Below are positions 34,528 through 44,474 of a stretch of DNA of 64,000 bases, piece after piece (within the stretch, counting starts at the first letter, position 1; each line of letters begins with the position of its first letter). Both the position numbers and the translations under genes were made by a program. Source of the stretch: Lysobacter sp. (GTDB lineage Bacteria; Pseudomonadota; Gammaproteobacteria; Xanthomonadales; Xanthomonadaceae); contig JAHCAU010000005.1 of assembly GCA_019634715.1 (NCBI GenBank), positions 124,001 through 188,000 on the forward strand. Direction: 5' to 3'. The notes beneath the pieces are model-generated. The model made no database searches. It was not told where the DNA came from and worked only from the letters and a program-made list of their open reading frames with translations.

Positions 34528-35053
34528 CCGGCGATGATGGGGGCAGGTGGACGACCTAGCGTAGCACCTGCCGTAGAGAGGCTGCCGTTTGCGTGACGGC
34601 AAAGCCTGCGCCATGTCCGGGTCGGCTCCGGCGCCACCATCCACTTGTGCACAGTTCCTGTGGGCAAGTCGTGGCCGCTTCCTGTGGACAACCGGCTGCG
34701 GTCCTTGCGTGGCGGGCCTTCCCGGCAGTCTGGTGAAATAAACATCACGCGACGAGAGCGACGGCGCTGGTGTTATTTTCATCAGACTGGCTGCAGCCCC
34801 CGTGGCCATTGGCTCGCAGCCGATCATCCACAGACTTGCGCATCGGTTGTCCACAGGCGCTGTGGATGAGTGTGCCGGGGATGCCGGCGTGCCGTTGCGA
34901 AATCCCGGCCTGCATGGCGGCCGGGGTATGCTGCCGCTCCGCCTCCGGTGGCCGCGAGCGACTCCTCTTGCCGGCGCTGCGATGCCGGCTGCTTGGGGGC
35001 CGCCAGAGACTTCGTCGCGGCCAGTGCGACATTCACAGGACCCTTTCGACGCC
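34528..35053. other. 526-bp intergenic region with a DnaA-box-like cluster and AT-rich dyad
   Basis: No gene. Six 9-mers differing by one or two bases from the DnaA box TTATCCACA lie in two groups. Left: TTGTGCACA 34645-34653, TGTGGGCAA 34659-34667, TGTGGACAA 34683-34691. Right: TCATCCACA 34824-34832, TTGTCCACA 34847-34855, TGTGGATGA 34861-34869. Between them is an imperfect inverted repeat (34726-34748 with 34767-34790, about 18 of 23 positions paired) whose arms contain GAAATAAACA and TGTTATTTTC, the most AT-rich stretch nearby. A -10-like TATGCT at about 34927 may serve miaA. Confidence 0.65.
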
Positions 35054-36016
35054 ATGCCCGCCGACACCCGCCCCATCGCCATCGCCCTGATGGGTCCGAC
35101 CGCTTCGGGCAAGACCGCGCTCGCGCTGGACTGGGCGGCGCGCTTCGGCGGCGAGATCGTCAGCGTGGACTCGGCGCTGGTCTATCGCGGGCTGGACATC
35201 GGTGCGGCGAAACCCGCGGCCGATGAGCAGGCGAGGGTGCGGCACCACCTGATCGACGTGCGCGATCCCTGGCAGACGTATTCGGCGGCGGACTTCGCCC
35301 GCGATGCCCGCGTGGCGGTCGACGGCATCCTCGCGCGGGGCGCGCTGCCGATCCTGGCCGGCGGCACAGGCCTGTATTTCCGGGCGCTGCTGCAGGGCTT
35401 GTCGCCGATGCCCGAGGCCGACCCGACGGTGCGGGCGCAACTGGAGGCAGAGGCCGCCGAGCGTGGTTGGGCCCAATTGCATGCCGAGCTTGGCCGGATC
35501 GATCCCGTGGCCGCCGCGCGCATCCACGCGACCGATCCGCAGCGGATCCAGCGCGCGCTGGAGGTCTACCGGCTGAGCGGCCGGAGCCTCACCGACTGGC
35601 AGCGCGAGGCGCGGCCCGCCGCCGAGCGCTTCCCGTGCCGCGTACTGAAGCTGGCGGTCGCGCCGGACGATCGCGCGGTGTTGCACGACCGCATCGCCCG
35701 CCGCTTCGATGCCATGCTCGATGGCGGGTTCCTCGACGAAATGCGCCGCCTGCGCGCCCTCCCGCCGTTGCGCGACCATTCCTCGCCACTGGATCTTCCC
35801 GCCATGCGCGCCGTCGGCTACCGCCAGGCCTGGGAGCACCTCGACGGTGCGACCACGGCGACCGAGTTCCGCGACCGCGCCATCTTCGCCACTCGCCAGC
35901 TCGCCAAGCGCCAGCTGACGTGGCTGCGCGGCGAGCTGGACCTGCGCAGCTTCGATCCGCAGCGGCAGGCCGAAGCGCTTCGTGACGCCGTGCACGCCTT
36001 CGTCGCGACCGCCTGA
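35054..36016 (+). CDS. miaA: tRNA dimethylallyltransferase
   Basis: 320 residues. Adds the isopentenyl group to A37 of tRNAs reading UNN codons. P-loop [14 protein letters not shown], the substrate motif [33 protein letters not shown] and [12 protein letters not shown] are as in the family. ATG 35054; the frame is open upstream into the intergenic region but without family similarity. First gene of the miaA-hfq-hflX-hflK-hflC block. Confidence 0.96.
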   Translation: MPADTRPIAIALMGPTASGKTALALDWAARFGGEIVSVDSALVYRGLDIGAAKPAADEQARVRHHLIDVRDPWQTYSAADFARDARVAVDGILARGALPILAGGTGLYFRALLQGLSPMPEADPTVRAQLEAEAAERGWAQLHAELGRIDPVAAARIHATDPQRIQRALEVYRLSGRSLTDWQREARPAAERFPCRVLKLAVAPDDRAVLHDRIARRFDAMLDGGFLDEMRRLRALPPLRDHSSPLDLPAMRAVGYRQAWEHLDGATTATEFRDRAIFATRQLAKRQLTWLRGELDLRSFDPQRQAEALRDAVHAFVATA

Positions 36017-36193
36017 TCGCCTGTCCCCATCGGACATCCCGTCCGGCTTCCGGTCGCGGGCGGGTTGTGTAACCATCGGGTGCCCGACCGGGGAATGCCG
36101 CCTCTCACCGGGTGCGGATGGTCGGGGACGAACCACGCAGACCCATCCAGAACGATGACTCTTCCAATAACAAGACCCAAAGTGGGGAACACC

Positions 36194-36490
36194 ATGTCCA
36201 AAGGGCAATCCTTGCAAGACCCTTTTCTCAACGCCCTCCGCCGCGAACGCGTTCCGGTCTCGATCTACCTGGTCAACGGCATCAAGCTGCAGGGTACGAT
36301 CGAATCCTTCGACCAGTTCGTCGTCCTGCTCCGCAATACCGTGAGCCAGATGGTCTACAAGCACGCGATCTCCACCGTCGTGCCCGCGCGCAATGTCCGC
36401 GTCGGTCCCGGTGGCGGCTACGTGCACTCCACCGCCGACCAGGACGACGAGTCGGCCCCGGCCGGCATGCTCGCCACCACCGGCGGCTGA
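36194..36490 (+). CDS. hfq: RNA chaperone Hfq
   Basis: 98 residues. Hexameric Sm-like protein that matches small RNAs with mRNAs. Sm1 ([28 protein letters not shown]) and Sm2 ([11 protein letters not shown]) motifs are intact; the C-terminal tail of about 28 residues is Gly/Asp-rich and disordered, typical of this family. GGGGAA precedes ATG 36194. 177 bases separate it from miaA, so it may have its own promoter. Confidence 0.97.
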   Translation: MSKGQSLQDPFLNALRRERVPVSIYLVNGIKLQGTIESFDQFVVLLRNTVSQMVYKHAISTVVPARNVRVGPGGGYVHSTADQDDESAPAGMLATTGG

Positions 36491-36516
36491 TCCTGTCCCC
36501 TGTGCCGTGACTCCGC

Positions 36517-36540
36517 CGGCCGCCCGCAGCGGCCGGCGGG
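36517..36540 (+). terminator. GC-rich hairpin after hfq (weak terminator)
   Basis: GCCGGCCGC and GCGGCCGGC pair around CCGCA in the hfq-hflX gap. No T-run follows, so it probably stabilises the hfq mRNA 3' end or causes only partial termination. Confidence 0.45.
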
Positions 36541-36631
36541 TCCGACGAGGGGGGGCGGGTACAGGTTCGCGGCACCCGGAAGGCGCCGCACGCGTCATAC
36601 TGTCCGCCCGATCGCCACGGATGCATTCGTT

Positions 36632-37972
36632 TTGTTCGAACGTTCCCGCAAGGGCGAAATCGCCCTGCTGATCCAGACCCATGCCGGCGGCCCGCCGGAG
36701 CCTGACGTCCTGGAAGAATTCGCCGACCTCGCACGCTCCGCCGGTGCGACCGTCGCCGCCCTGCTGCATGCGCGGATCGACCGCCCGAATGCGGCCACGC
36801 TGATCGGCAGCGGCAAGCTGGAAGAGTGCAAGGCCGCGGCCGATGCCACCGGCGCCGACCTCATCCTGGTCAACCACACCCTCAGCCCCGTGCAGGAGCG
36901 CAACCTCGAAAAGGCGCTCGGCCGCCGCGTGGTGGACCGCACCGGCCTGATCCTCGACATCTTCGCCCAGCGTGCCCGCAGCCACGAGGGCAAGCTGCAG
37001 GTCGAGCTGGCCCAGCTCCGGCACATGGCCACGCGCCTGGTCCGCGGCTGGACCCATCTCGAACGCCAGCGCGGCGGCGCCATCGGTCTGCGCGGCCCCG
37101 GCGAAACCCAGCTCGAAACCGACCGCCGCCTGCTGCAGAAGCGGGTCGAACAACTCCAGCGCCGCCTGGAGAAGGTCGAAGTCCAGCACACCCAGATGCG
37201 TCGTGCCCGCGTCCGCAGCGAACTGCCGCGCGTGGCCCTGGTGGGTTATACCAACGCCGGCAAGTCCACCCTGTTCAACGCGCTGACCGGCGCCGAAGCC
37301 TACGCCGCCGACCAGTTGTTCGCCACGCTCGATCCGACCGTGCGCCGCGTCGCATTGCCCGGCGGCGGCATGGTGCTGGCCGACACCGTCGGCTTCGTCC
37401 GCGACCTGCCGCACGATCTGGTCGCCGCCTTCCGCTCGACGTTGTCGGAAGCACGCGAGGCCGACCTGCTGCTGCATGTGATCGACGCCGCCGACCCGCA
37501 CCGCGAGGAGCGTATCGCCCAGGTCGACGAAGTGCTGGCCGAGGTCGGCGCCGGCGACCTGCCGCAACTGCTGGTCTACAACAAGATCGACCGCATCGAA
37601 GGCGCCGAACCGCGCCACGACCGCGCCATGGCCGAGGACGCCGAACCCCTGGGTCTGGAGGAGACCGCGCGCGAGCGCGTCTGGGTTTCGGCGCGCGATG
37701 GCGTCGGCCTCGATCTGCTGCGCGACGTGCTGGTGGCGCGACTGGGCCTGCAGCGCGTGGTCGGCACCGTGCGCCTGCCGGCCCGCGCCGGTCGCCTGCG
37801 CGCGCGGCTGTACGCGCTGGAGGCGGTGCGCAGCGAAGTCCACGAGGACGACGGCGGCTGGACGCTCGACCTCGACATGGCCCGTCCCGACGCCGAAAAA
37901 CTCGCCGCAGGCCCCGACGGTGACGCGCTCGACGCGCTGTTGCCGCCCGGCGACGACGATGGCGCCTGGTGA
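36632..37972 (+). CDS. hflX: GTPase HflX
   Basis: 446 residues from TTG 36632; no in-frame ATG gives the conserved N-terminus MFERSRKGE. Ribosome-splitting GTPase active under heat stress. N-terminal HflX domain with LIGSGKLEECK, coiled coil about 170-205, then G-domain motifs GYTNAGKSTLFN, DTVGF and NKID. The preceding RGWTHLERQRGGAIGLRGPGETQLETD-type linker is a family hallmark (seen at about 142-168). A CATACT -10-like site lies near 36597. Confidence 0.96.
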   Translation: MFERSRKGEIALLIQTHAGGPPEPDVLEEFADLARSAGATVAALLHARIDRPNAATLIGSGKLEECKAAADATGADLILVNHTLSPVQERNLEKALGRRVVDRTGLILDIFAQRARSHEGKLQVELAQLRHMATRLVRGWTHLERQRGGAIGLRGPGETQLETDRRLLQKRVEQLQRRLEKVEVQHTQMRRARVRSELPRVALVGYTNAGKSTLFNALTGAEAYAADQLFATLDPTVRRVALPGGGMVLADTVGFVRDLPHDLVAAFRSTLSEAREADLLLHVIDAADPHREERIAQVDEVLAEVGAGDLPQLLVYNKIDRIEGAEPRHDRAMAEDAEPLGLEETARERVWVSARDGVGLDLLRDVLVARLGLQRVVGTVRLPARAGRLRARLYALEAVRSEVHEDDGGWTLDLDMARPDAEKLAAGPDGDALDALLPPGDDDGAW

Positions 37973-38056
37973 GCACGGCACCTCGTCGACGCGGCACCTT
38001 GTAAACTCACCCTCCCGCCCGCATTCCTGCGTGGCGAATCTTCAGATGGAGCAGGC

Positions 38057-39193
38057 ATGGCCTGGAACACTCCCGGTAACAACAACGAGTCCAACTCCGG
38101 TGGCGGCAACCGCAACCCGTGGAAGCCCCGCCAGACCGGTCGCGGCGGTGGGGGAGGCGGTGCCTTCGATGAACTGATCGAACGCCTGCGCGGCTTCGGC
38201 GGGGGCGGCGGTGGCGGCAATCCGCTGCGCTGGGCGGCCATCGCGCTCGGCCTGGTCCTGCTGTTCAACTCCTTCGTGCTGGTGGCCGAGCAGGAACGCG
38301 GCGTGGTCCTGCGTTTCGGCGCTTTCCACCGCGTGATGACCCCGGGCCCGAACTTCAAGTTGCCGTGGCCGATCGAATCGGTCACCAAGGTCAACGCCAC
38401 CCAGATCAAGACGCACAGCGAGAGTGTCCCGGTGCTGACCAGCGACGAGAACATCGTCCAGGTCGAGATCAACGTGCAGTACCGCATCAGCGACCCGAAG
38501 CTCTACCTCTTCGGCACCCGCCACAGCGAGGAAGTGCTCAAGCAGGCCGTGGTGAGTTCGGTGCGCGAGCAGGTCGGCCGGTCCACGCTCGATACCGTCC
38601 TCGGTGCCCGCGACGCCTTGTCCGTTGCCGCGCGGCAGAGCGTCGACAAGTCGCTCAAGGCCTACCGTACCGGCCTGACCCTGACCGAACTGAACCTGCC
38701 GAATGCGCGTCCGCCCGAAGCGGTGAAGCCTGCGTTCGACGACGTGAACTCGGCCCAGCAGGACAAGGACCGCCTGATCAGCGAAGCCCGCGCCTACGCC
38801 GCCAAGATCGTGCCCGAAGCCCGCGGCCAGGCCGCCCGCATCCGCACCGTGTCGGAGGGTTACAAGACCGCCGAGATCGCCCGCGCCACCGGTGACGCGA
38901 CCCGCTTCACCCAGCTCGTCCAGCAGTACCGCGGCGCACCCGAAGTCACCCGCAAGCGCCTGTGGCTGGAGACCGTGCAGTCCGTGCTGAGCCAGAACCG
39001 CAAGATCGTCGGCGGCGACAGCCGCCAGCTGCTCTACCTGCCGGTACCGCCGGCACGTGGCGGCTCCGGCACCTCGCAGATGCAGGCTCTGCCGCCCGAA
39101 CTGATCGCGCCGACCGTGACCAGCACCCCCGACGACAACCCGCAGACGCTACGCCGGCCCCGCAGCCAGGGCCGCGATGGAGGCAGCCGATGA
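38057..39193 (+). CDS. hflK: FtsH protease modulator HflK
   Basis: 378 residues. Inner-membrane SPFH/band-7 protein that forms a large cage around FtsH with HflC. Gly-rich N-terminus, one membrane helix (about 60-79), SPFH domain with EQERGVVLRFGAFHRVMTPG and DENIVQVEINVQYRI, then helical coiled coils and a Pro/Arg tail. Stop overlaps hflC (ATGA). Confidence 0.96.
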   Translation: MAWNTPGNNNESNSGGGNRNPWKPRQTGRGGGGGGAFDELIERLRGFGGGGGGGNPLRWAAIALGLVLLFNSFVLVAEQERGVVLRFGAFHRVMTPGPNFKLPWPIESVTKVNATQIKTHSESVPVLTSDENIVQVEINVQYRISDPKLYLFGTRHSEEVLKQAVVSSVREQVGRSTLDTVLGARDALSVAARQSVDKSLKAYRTGLTLTELNLPNARPPEAVKPAFDDVNSAQQDKDRLISEARAYAAKIVPEARGQAARIRTVSEGYKTAEIARATGDATRFTQLVQQYRGAPEVTRKRLWLETVQSVLSQNRKIVGGDSRQLLYLPVPPARGGSGTSQMQALPPELIAPTVTSTPDDNPQTLRRPRSQGRDGGSR

Positions 39194-40053
39194 GACCGTC
39201 CCTCTGGATTCCCGTGGTGTTCGTGGTGCTCTTCGGCCTGCTCGGCTCGGTCTACATCGTCCGCGAAGGCCACACCGCCATCGTCCTGAACCTCGGCAAG
39301 GTCGTGCGCAGCGACATCAAGCCGGGTCTGCACTTCAAGTGGCCACTGGTCGAAACCGCGCGCGTGTTCGACGCGCGCCCGCAGGTGCTGCCGGCCGATC
39401 CCGAGCGCTATCTCACCTCCGAGCGCAAGGACGTGACCGTCGATTTCTTCGCCATCTGGCAGATCCGCGACGCCCGTGCCTTCTACCGCGCCACCGCCGG
39501 CGACGAGCGCGCCGTCATCGACCGCCTCGACCCGATCATCAAGGACGCCGTGCGCAACGAGATCAACGCCCGCACCCTGTCGCAGGTGGTGTCCGGCGAG
39601 CGCGGCAAGATCGCCGGCAGCCAGCTCGACATCATCAACAAGGGCGCCGAAACCCTGGGCGTTCGCATCGTCGACCTGCGGATCAAGCAGATCGAGCTGC
39701 CCACCGACAGCAAGGTCATCGAGGACGTCTACAACCGCATGCGCGCCCAGCGTCGCCAGGTCGCCAGCAAGCTGCGAGCCGAAGGCGAGGAGCAGGCCAA
39801 CACCATCCGCGCCCAGGCCGACCGGGACCAGGCCGTGATCCTGGCCGAAGCCGAGCGCGATGCGCAGAAGCTTCGCGGTGAAGGCGATGCCGAATCCGCG
39901 CGCATCTACGGCCTCGCCGCCAACGCCGATCCCGGCTTCTTCGCCTTCCAGCGCAGCCTCGAGGCCTACCGCGAATCGTTCAAGGACGGCGATGCCGTGA
40001 TCGTCCTCGACAAGGACGATCCGTTCCTGCAGTACATGCGCAGCGATCGCTGA
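39190..40053 (+). CDS. hflC: FtsH protease modulator HflC
   Basis: 287 residues. Partner of HflK. N-terminal membrane helix (about 5-24), SPFH domain (IVREGHTAIVLNLGKVV, LTSERKDVTVDFFAIWQI) and a long helical region with MRAQRRQVASKLRAEGEEQA. ATG 39190 overlaps the hflK stop, giving equal production of the two subunits. Confidence 0.96.
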   Translation: MRPSLWIPVVFVVLFGLLGSVYIVREGHTAIVLNLGKVVRSDIKPGLHFKWPLVETARVFDARPQVLPADPERYLTSERKDVTVDFFAIWQIRDARAFYRATAGDERAVIDRLDPIIKDAVRNEINARTLSQVVSGERGKIAGSQLDIINKGAETLGVRIVDLRIKQIELPTDSKVIEDVYNRMRAQRRQVASKLRAEGEEQANTIRAQADRDQAVILAEAERDAQKLRGEGDAESARIYGLAANADPGFFAFQRSLEAYRESFKDGDAVIVLDKDDPFLQYMRSDR

Positions 40054-40071
40054 TCCGATCGGGCTTCGCCG

Positions 40072-40257
40072 ATGACCGACCTCTGGGCCGCCCTCGCGCT
40101 GGTCGCCGTGCTCGAAGGCCTGGTGCTGTTCGCCTTCCCGGGCGTCTGGCGACGCACCGCCGAACAATTGCTGTCCACCCCGGTGGGGCGGCTGCGGACG
40201 ATCGGCGGGATCGTGATGGCCGTCGGTCTGGCGGCGCTGTATTTCGTCCGGGCTTGA
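40072..40257 (+). CDS. DUF2065 family small membrane protein
   Basis: 61 residues, two membrane helices (about 4-24 and 43-60) and the signature FPGVWRRTAEQL between them. DUF2065 (YjeT in E. coli) regularly follows hflC and precedes purA. Its role is unknown; the fixed position suggests a link to the HflKC membrane complex. Confidence 0.9.
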   Translation: MTDLWAALALVAVLEGLVLFAFPGVWRRTAEQLLSTPVGRLRTIGGIVMAVGLAALYFVRA

Positions 40258-40377
40258 GCGGCGTCCCGACCTCCGGGCAGGGGCATGGAGTCCCGCATGC
40301 CGATGACCGGTCATGCTGCGATGCAAAAAATCATGAGGAAAGGGTGGCCGCGCGCCCCCGAAACCCGGATAATGCAC

Positions 40378-40412
40378 AAAAGCCGGATGGGGCCTCGCCC
40401 CTCCGGCTTTTT
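40378..40412 (+). terminator. Rho-independent terminator of the hfl block
   Basis: AAAAGCCGGATGGGG pairs with CCCCTCCGGCTTTTT around CCTCG, with a T-run on the right and an A-run on the left, so it can act in both directions. Confidence 0.92.
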
Positions 40413-40458
40413 CCGTGTCGGCGGGCATCGCGTCCGCCGGCATCCAGCCCATCGCCGC

Positions 40459-40528
40459 AGCCCGGGTAAGCGAAGCGCACCCGGGATGAATGGCGGTCAG
40501 CCCCGGGTGCGCTTCGCTTACCCGGGCT
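40459..40528. repeat. Perfect 27-bp inverted repeat (extragenic palindrome)
   Basis: The arms 40459-40485 and 40502-40528 are exact reverse complements with a 16-base loop. Each contains CCCGGGTAAGCGAAGCGC, with CCCGGG at both ends of the arm. This CCCGGGT-AAGCG form is a common dispersed palindrome in the genomes of xanthomonads. It lacks a T-run. Confidence 0.85.
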
Positions 40529-40554
40529 ATGAATCACGAATTCCGGAGTCAGAA

Positions 40555-40596
40555 ATGGGTCAGTCGGTTGTGGTGTTGGGCGCCCAGTGGGGGTGA
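40555..40596 (+). pseudogene. Truncated duplicate of the purA start (13-codon mini-ORF)
   Basis: ATG 40555 to TGA 40594 encodes [13 protein letters not shown], identical to the first 13 residues of PurA, whose real start is 148 bases downstream. The two copies differ at third codon positions (TCG/TCA, GTT/GTC, GTG/GTA, GGG/GGC) and nowhere else over 39 bases. The copy keeps its own GGAG ribosome site. After it, the sequence diverges at once into hairpins. It may be a recombination scar, or a translated leader peptide for purA. Confidence 0.85.
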
Positions 40597-40680
40597 GAAC
40601 GAGCGTTTGCGCGCCATTGGCGCGCGCTCGTTCGAACGCCCTGCGCATCAGCGCAGGGCCGGGTCGCCCCCGTCGGGCGA
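40597..40680. repeat. Tandem hairpins between the purA start copies
   Basis: GAACGAGCG/CGCTCGTTC (40597-40605 with 40625-40633, inner GCGCGCC/GGCGCGC) and CCCTGCGC/GCGCAGGG (40639-40646 with 40651-40658) form two strong hairpins. A third small CGCCC/GGGCG stem follows. They resemble the paired hairpins found between the nlpD tail copies. Confidence 0.75.
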
Positions 40681-40687
40681 AAGTTGA

Positions 40688-41995
<1,308 letters not shown>

Positions 41996-42027
41996 TCGCT
42001 GGCTGTTCTTTGCACCTCAGTCCCGGA

Positions 42028-42055
42028 AGCCCCGCCTCGCGCGGGGCTTTTCTTT
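42028..42055 (+). terminator. Rho-independent terminator of purA
   Basis: AGCCCCGC (42028-42035) and GCGGGGCT (42041-42048) pair around CTCGC and are followed by TTTCTTTC. It also lies at the end of the convergent doc gene. Confidence 0.9.
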
Positions 42056-42513
42056 CATCCCGTCTTGCCTGCGGTACACGGCTTGCGAACTGGGTATCCG
42101 GCGCGCGGTTCACTGACGCGATGTCCGGGGGCGAGCGTGATGTGCCTGCGCAGCCATGCGGCGAAATCGTCTTCGGAGAGGCTGCCTTCGGCAAGTGCAA
42201 TGTAGACCGGATAGAGCGCCAGATCGTCCGCCACCAGATTCCCATCGTTGAGGCGGATAAAGGTTTCACAGCAGACCGCAGCCGTACGCTTGTTGCCGTC
42301 GACGAAGGGATGGTTGCGTGCGAGTCCATAGGCCAGACTGGCGGCAAGCGCGGCGAGATCGGGCGGCGGTTCGCCATAGGTGAACAATTGCTGCGGCCGG
42401 GCGAGGGCGGAGTCCAGCAGTGCCTCGTCGCGTATTCCGGTGCCGCCACCATGTTCGGCGAGCTGGCGTTCGTGGATGGCCACCGTCAGTGCCCTGCTGA
42501 TCCAGATGATCAT
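42055..42513 (-). CDS. doc: Death-on-curing (Doc) family toxin
   Basis: 152 residues. Fic-fold kinase-like toxin; the motif HPFVDGNKR (H68-R76) is the Doc/Fic active site. Doc phosphorylates elongation factor Tu in the P1 system. IHERQLAEHGGGTGIRDEALLDSAL is the characteristic N-terminus. The antitoxin gene lies 9 bases upstream, so the two are cotranscribed. The C-terminal ~25 residues go beyond the usual Doc length. Confidence 0.9.
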   Translation of the reverse strand: MIIWISRALTVAIHERQLAEHGGGTGIRDEALLDSALARPQQLFTYGEPPPDLAALAASLAYGLARNHPFVDGNKRTAAVCCETFIRLNDGNLVADDLALYPVYIALAEGSLSEDDFAAWLRRHITLAPGHRVSEPRAGYPVRKPCTAGKTG

Positions 42514-42522
42514 GGTGTCTTC

Positions 42523-42744
42523 TCACTTCGCCAGCTTGTGCAGCAGGTTGCGGCGTTCGCGCATCACCTGCTCGGCCACTTCCATCTGCGCGGCGAGTTC
42601 GGGGTCGTAGGTGGTGAGGCGGATGCCGTCCGGCGTTTCCAGTGCATAGAGTTCGTCGCCCTTTTCCAGACGCAGGCGGGCCAGCAGTTCCTTGGGCAGG
42701 ATCACGCCGGCCGAATTGCCGACGGTGGTGATCTTGAGTTTCAT
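42523..42744 (-). CDS. AbrB/MazE-type antitoxin
   Basis: 73 residues. Swapped-hairpin AbrB domain at the N-terminus (MKLKITTVGNSAGVILPKELL) for DNA binding and a helical tail (QMEVAEQVMRERRNLLHKL) that would cap the toxin. Antitoxins of this type repress their own promoter, and a palindrome is present just upstream (42763-42780). Confidence 0.9.
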   Translation of the reverse strand: MKLKITTVGNSAGVILPKELLARLRLEKGDELYALETPDGIRLTTYDPELAAQMEVAEQVMRERRNLLHKLAK

Positions 42745-42762
42745 CGCGGTGCTCCGAGCTTG

Positions 42763-42780
42763 GTTATAACGAATGTTATA
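42763..42780 (-). promoter_or_regulatory. Operator/promoter of the toxin-antitoxin pair
   Basis: TATAAC-GAAT-GTTATA (42765-42780) is a perfect inverted repeat, overlapping a second palindrome GTTATAAC (42763-42770). On the minus strand the TATAAC hexamers make a good -10, 20-36 bases before the antitoxin ATG. Autoregulation by the AbrB antitoxin is expected. Confidence 0.6.
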
Positions 42781-42847
42781 CGCTGTGCATGGAGGGGTGC
42801 AAGATGTCCGCTCGGTCGGCGGCTGGGGGCATCGCGTTACCCTGCGC

Positions 42848-43513
42848 ATGCCCTTCGCCTCGACGCCCGCCATGCCGATCAAACCCCATTCCCCCAGTTG
42901 CGACCGCAACCAGGATCCGATCCTCGATATGCTGCGCGTGCACTTCGCCGACCGCCGGCACGCGCTGGAGATCGGCAGCGGCACCGGCCAGCATGCGGTC
43001 CATTTCGCGGCGGCGATGCCGTGGCTGACCTGGCAGTGTTCGGATGCCGAGGCGTATCTGCCCGGCATCGGGATGTGGCTGGACGAGGCGCGGCTGCCGA
43101 ACACGCCCGCGCCTTTCCCCTTGCAGGCAATGGCCGTCCCGGCCGCGCATTTCGCGCCGCAGCCCGTGCCGATGCCAGCCGGCGGCTATGACGCGGTGTT
43201 CAGCGCCAACACCCTGCACATCATGGGCTGGCCGGAGGTCGAGGCGCTGTTCGCATCGCTGCCGACGCTGCTGGCGGACGATGCGACGGTGGCGGCGTAC
43301 GGGCCGTTCAATATCGATGGTGCGTTCACCAGCGACAGCAATCGGCAGTTCGACGACTGGCTGAAGGCACGCGACCCGCGCTCGGGCATCCGCGATCTCG
43401 AAGCGGTCAGCGCGCTCGCCGAAGGCATCGGCCTCCAACGGATTGCCGACGTGGCGATGCCCGCGAACAACCGGATGCTGGTGTGGCGGCGTGGCACAAT
43501 CGAAGCGATCTGA
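42848..43513 (+). CDS. DUF938 SAM-dependent methyltransferase
   Basis: 221 residues from ATG 42848 (ATG 42872 is the alternative). HSPSCDRNQDPILDML, LEIGSGTGQHAVHFAAAMP and WQCSDAEAYLPGI are the DUF938 signature; YGPFNIDGAFTSDSNRQFD follows in the middle. A class I methyltransferase fold; substrate unknown. Divergent from the toxin-antitoxin pair. Confidence 0.88.
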   Translation: MPFASTPAMPIKPHSPSCDRNQDPILDMLRVHFADRRHALEIGSGTGQHAVHFAAAMPWLTWQCSDAEAYLPGIGMWLDEARLPNTPAPFPLQAMAVPAAHFAPQPVPMPAGGYDAVFSANTLHIMGWPEVEALFASLPTLLADDATVAAYGPFNIDGAFTSDSNRQFDDWLKARDPRSGIRDLEAVSALAEGIGLQRIADVAMPANNRMLVWRRGTIEAI

Positions 43514-43529
43514 ACCACGGAGCGATGCG

Positions 43530-44273
43530 ATGCGTGCGATGAACCTGATCCTGTGCGCGGCCTGTGTGTTGCCCGCTGCCGCGACGGCGCAGGATGATGC
43601 GTCGGCGTATCCCGAAGTGATCTATCCACGCCTGCCGGCCCATGGCGCGACGGTCGCGGATTTCGTGCCTCGCGGCTGGCGTATCGAGTTCCAGCCGAAG
43701 GGCGACCTCGACAAGGACGGGCGCGACGACGTGGTCCTGGTGCTGCGCATGGATGACCCCGCCAACATCGTCGAGAACGAAGGCCTGGGCGCCAGCGAGT
43801 TCGATACCAATCCGCGCCTGCTGGCGGTGTTGTTCGCCGGAGAGGCCGGCTACCGGCTCGCGGTGCAGGACCATGCCCTGATCCCCCGCCCGGACAGCCC
43901 GGTGATGGCCGATTACCTGGAGGGCGGCGATGCCGTCGCGGTACGGCGGGGTGCGTTCATCGTGCGCCTGCACAGTTGGGCCAGTGCCGGCTCCTGGTCG
44001 ATGGGCAATACCACGTTCACTTTCCGCCACCAGGACGGCTGCTTCCGCCTGATCGGCTACGACACCATGAGCGTGCACCGGGGCAGCGGCGAGATGCGGG
44101 AAAGCAGCCTCAACTTCCCGGCCGGAAAGGCGGTCTTCAAGCACGGCAGCATCGAGTCCGATGCCCTGCAGACGAAAGCCCGGACCATCCCCCGGCGCGC
44201 CATGCCCTGCCTGCAGGACATCGGCAGCGGATTCGAATACGACCCCGGGGTGGAATCGCCGTTCGGCGGCTGA
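43530..44273 (+). CDS. Secreted hypothetical protein, 247 aa
   Basis: Signal peptide ending TATAQ. The mature part has a Ca-binding-like DLDKDGRDDVVLVLR repeat (an integrin/VCBS-type blade), a DTMSVHRGSGEMRESSLNF-type beta stretch and two C-terminal Cys. A single blade-like repeat in a periplasmic protein is common in this family of unknown function. Starts 17 bases after the methyltransferase stop, probably cotranscribed. Confidence 0.7.
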   Translation: MRAMNLILCAACVLPAAATAQDDASAYPEVIYPRLPAHGATVADFVPRGWRIEFQPKGDLDKDGRDDVVLVLRMDDPANIVENEGLGASEFDTNPRLLAVLFAGEAGYRLAVQDHALIPRPDSPVMADYLEGGDAVAVRRGAFIVRLHSWASAGSWSMGNTTFTFRHQDGCFRLIGYDTMSVHRGSGEMRESSLNFPAGKAVFKHGSIESDALQTKARTIPRRAMPCLQDIGSGFEYDPGVESPFGG

Positions 44274-44474
44274 GGTCCGCACCCGTTGCGGGCCGTTGCC
44301 GGGACGTTTTCGGGGGGAAGCGCGGGCGTTATCCCGGATTCGCCGCCCCGGCCGCGAGTGCCGCGACTAGATTGTATGCACGCCACCGGGACAGGTGGCG
44401 ATACGGGCGACGGCCGCTGCCCGTCCATTGCGATTCATCCGCACTTGTGTGCATCCAATCGGGAGAGAGTCTTC

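Noticed and set aside
35033..37981. 982-codon open frame opposite miaA-hfq-hflX
   Set aside because: Covers three certain genes and the gaps between them; composition typical of antisense shadows.
44378..44400. GCCACC/GGTGGC hairpin as a riboswitch for the small secreted protein
   Set aside because: Only a 6-bp stem; no wider conserved structure was visible.
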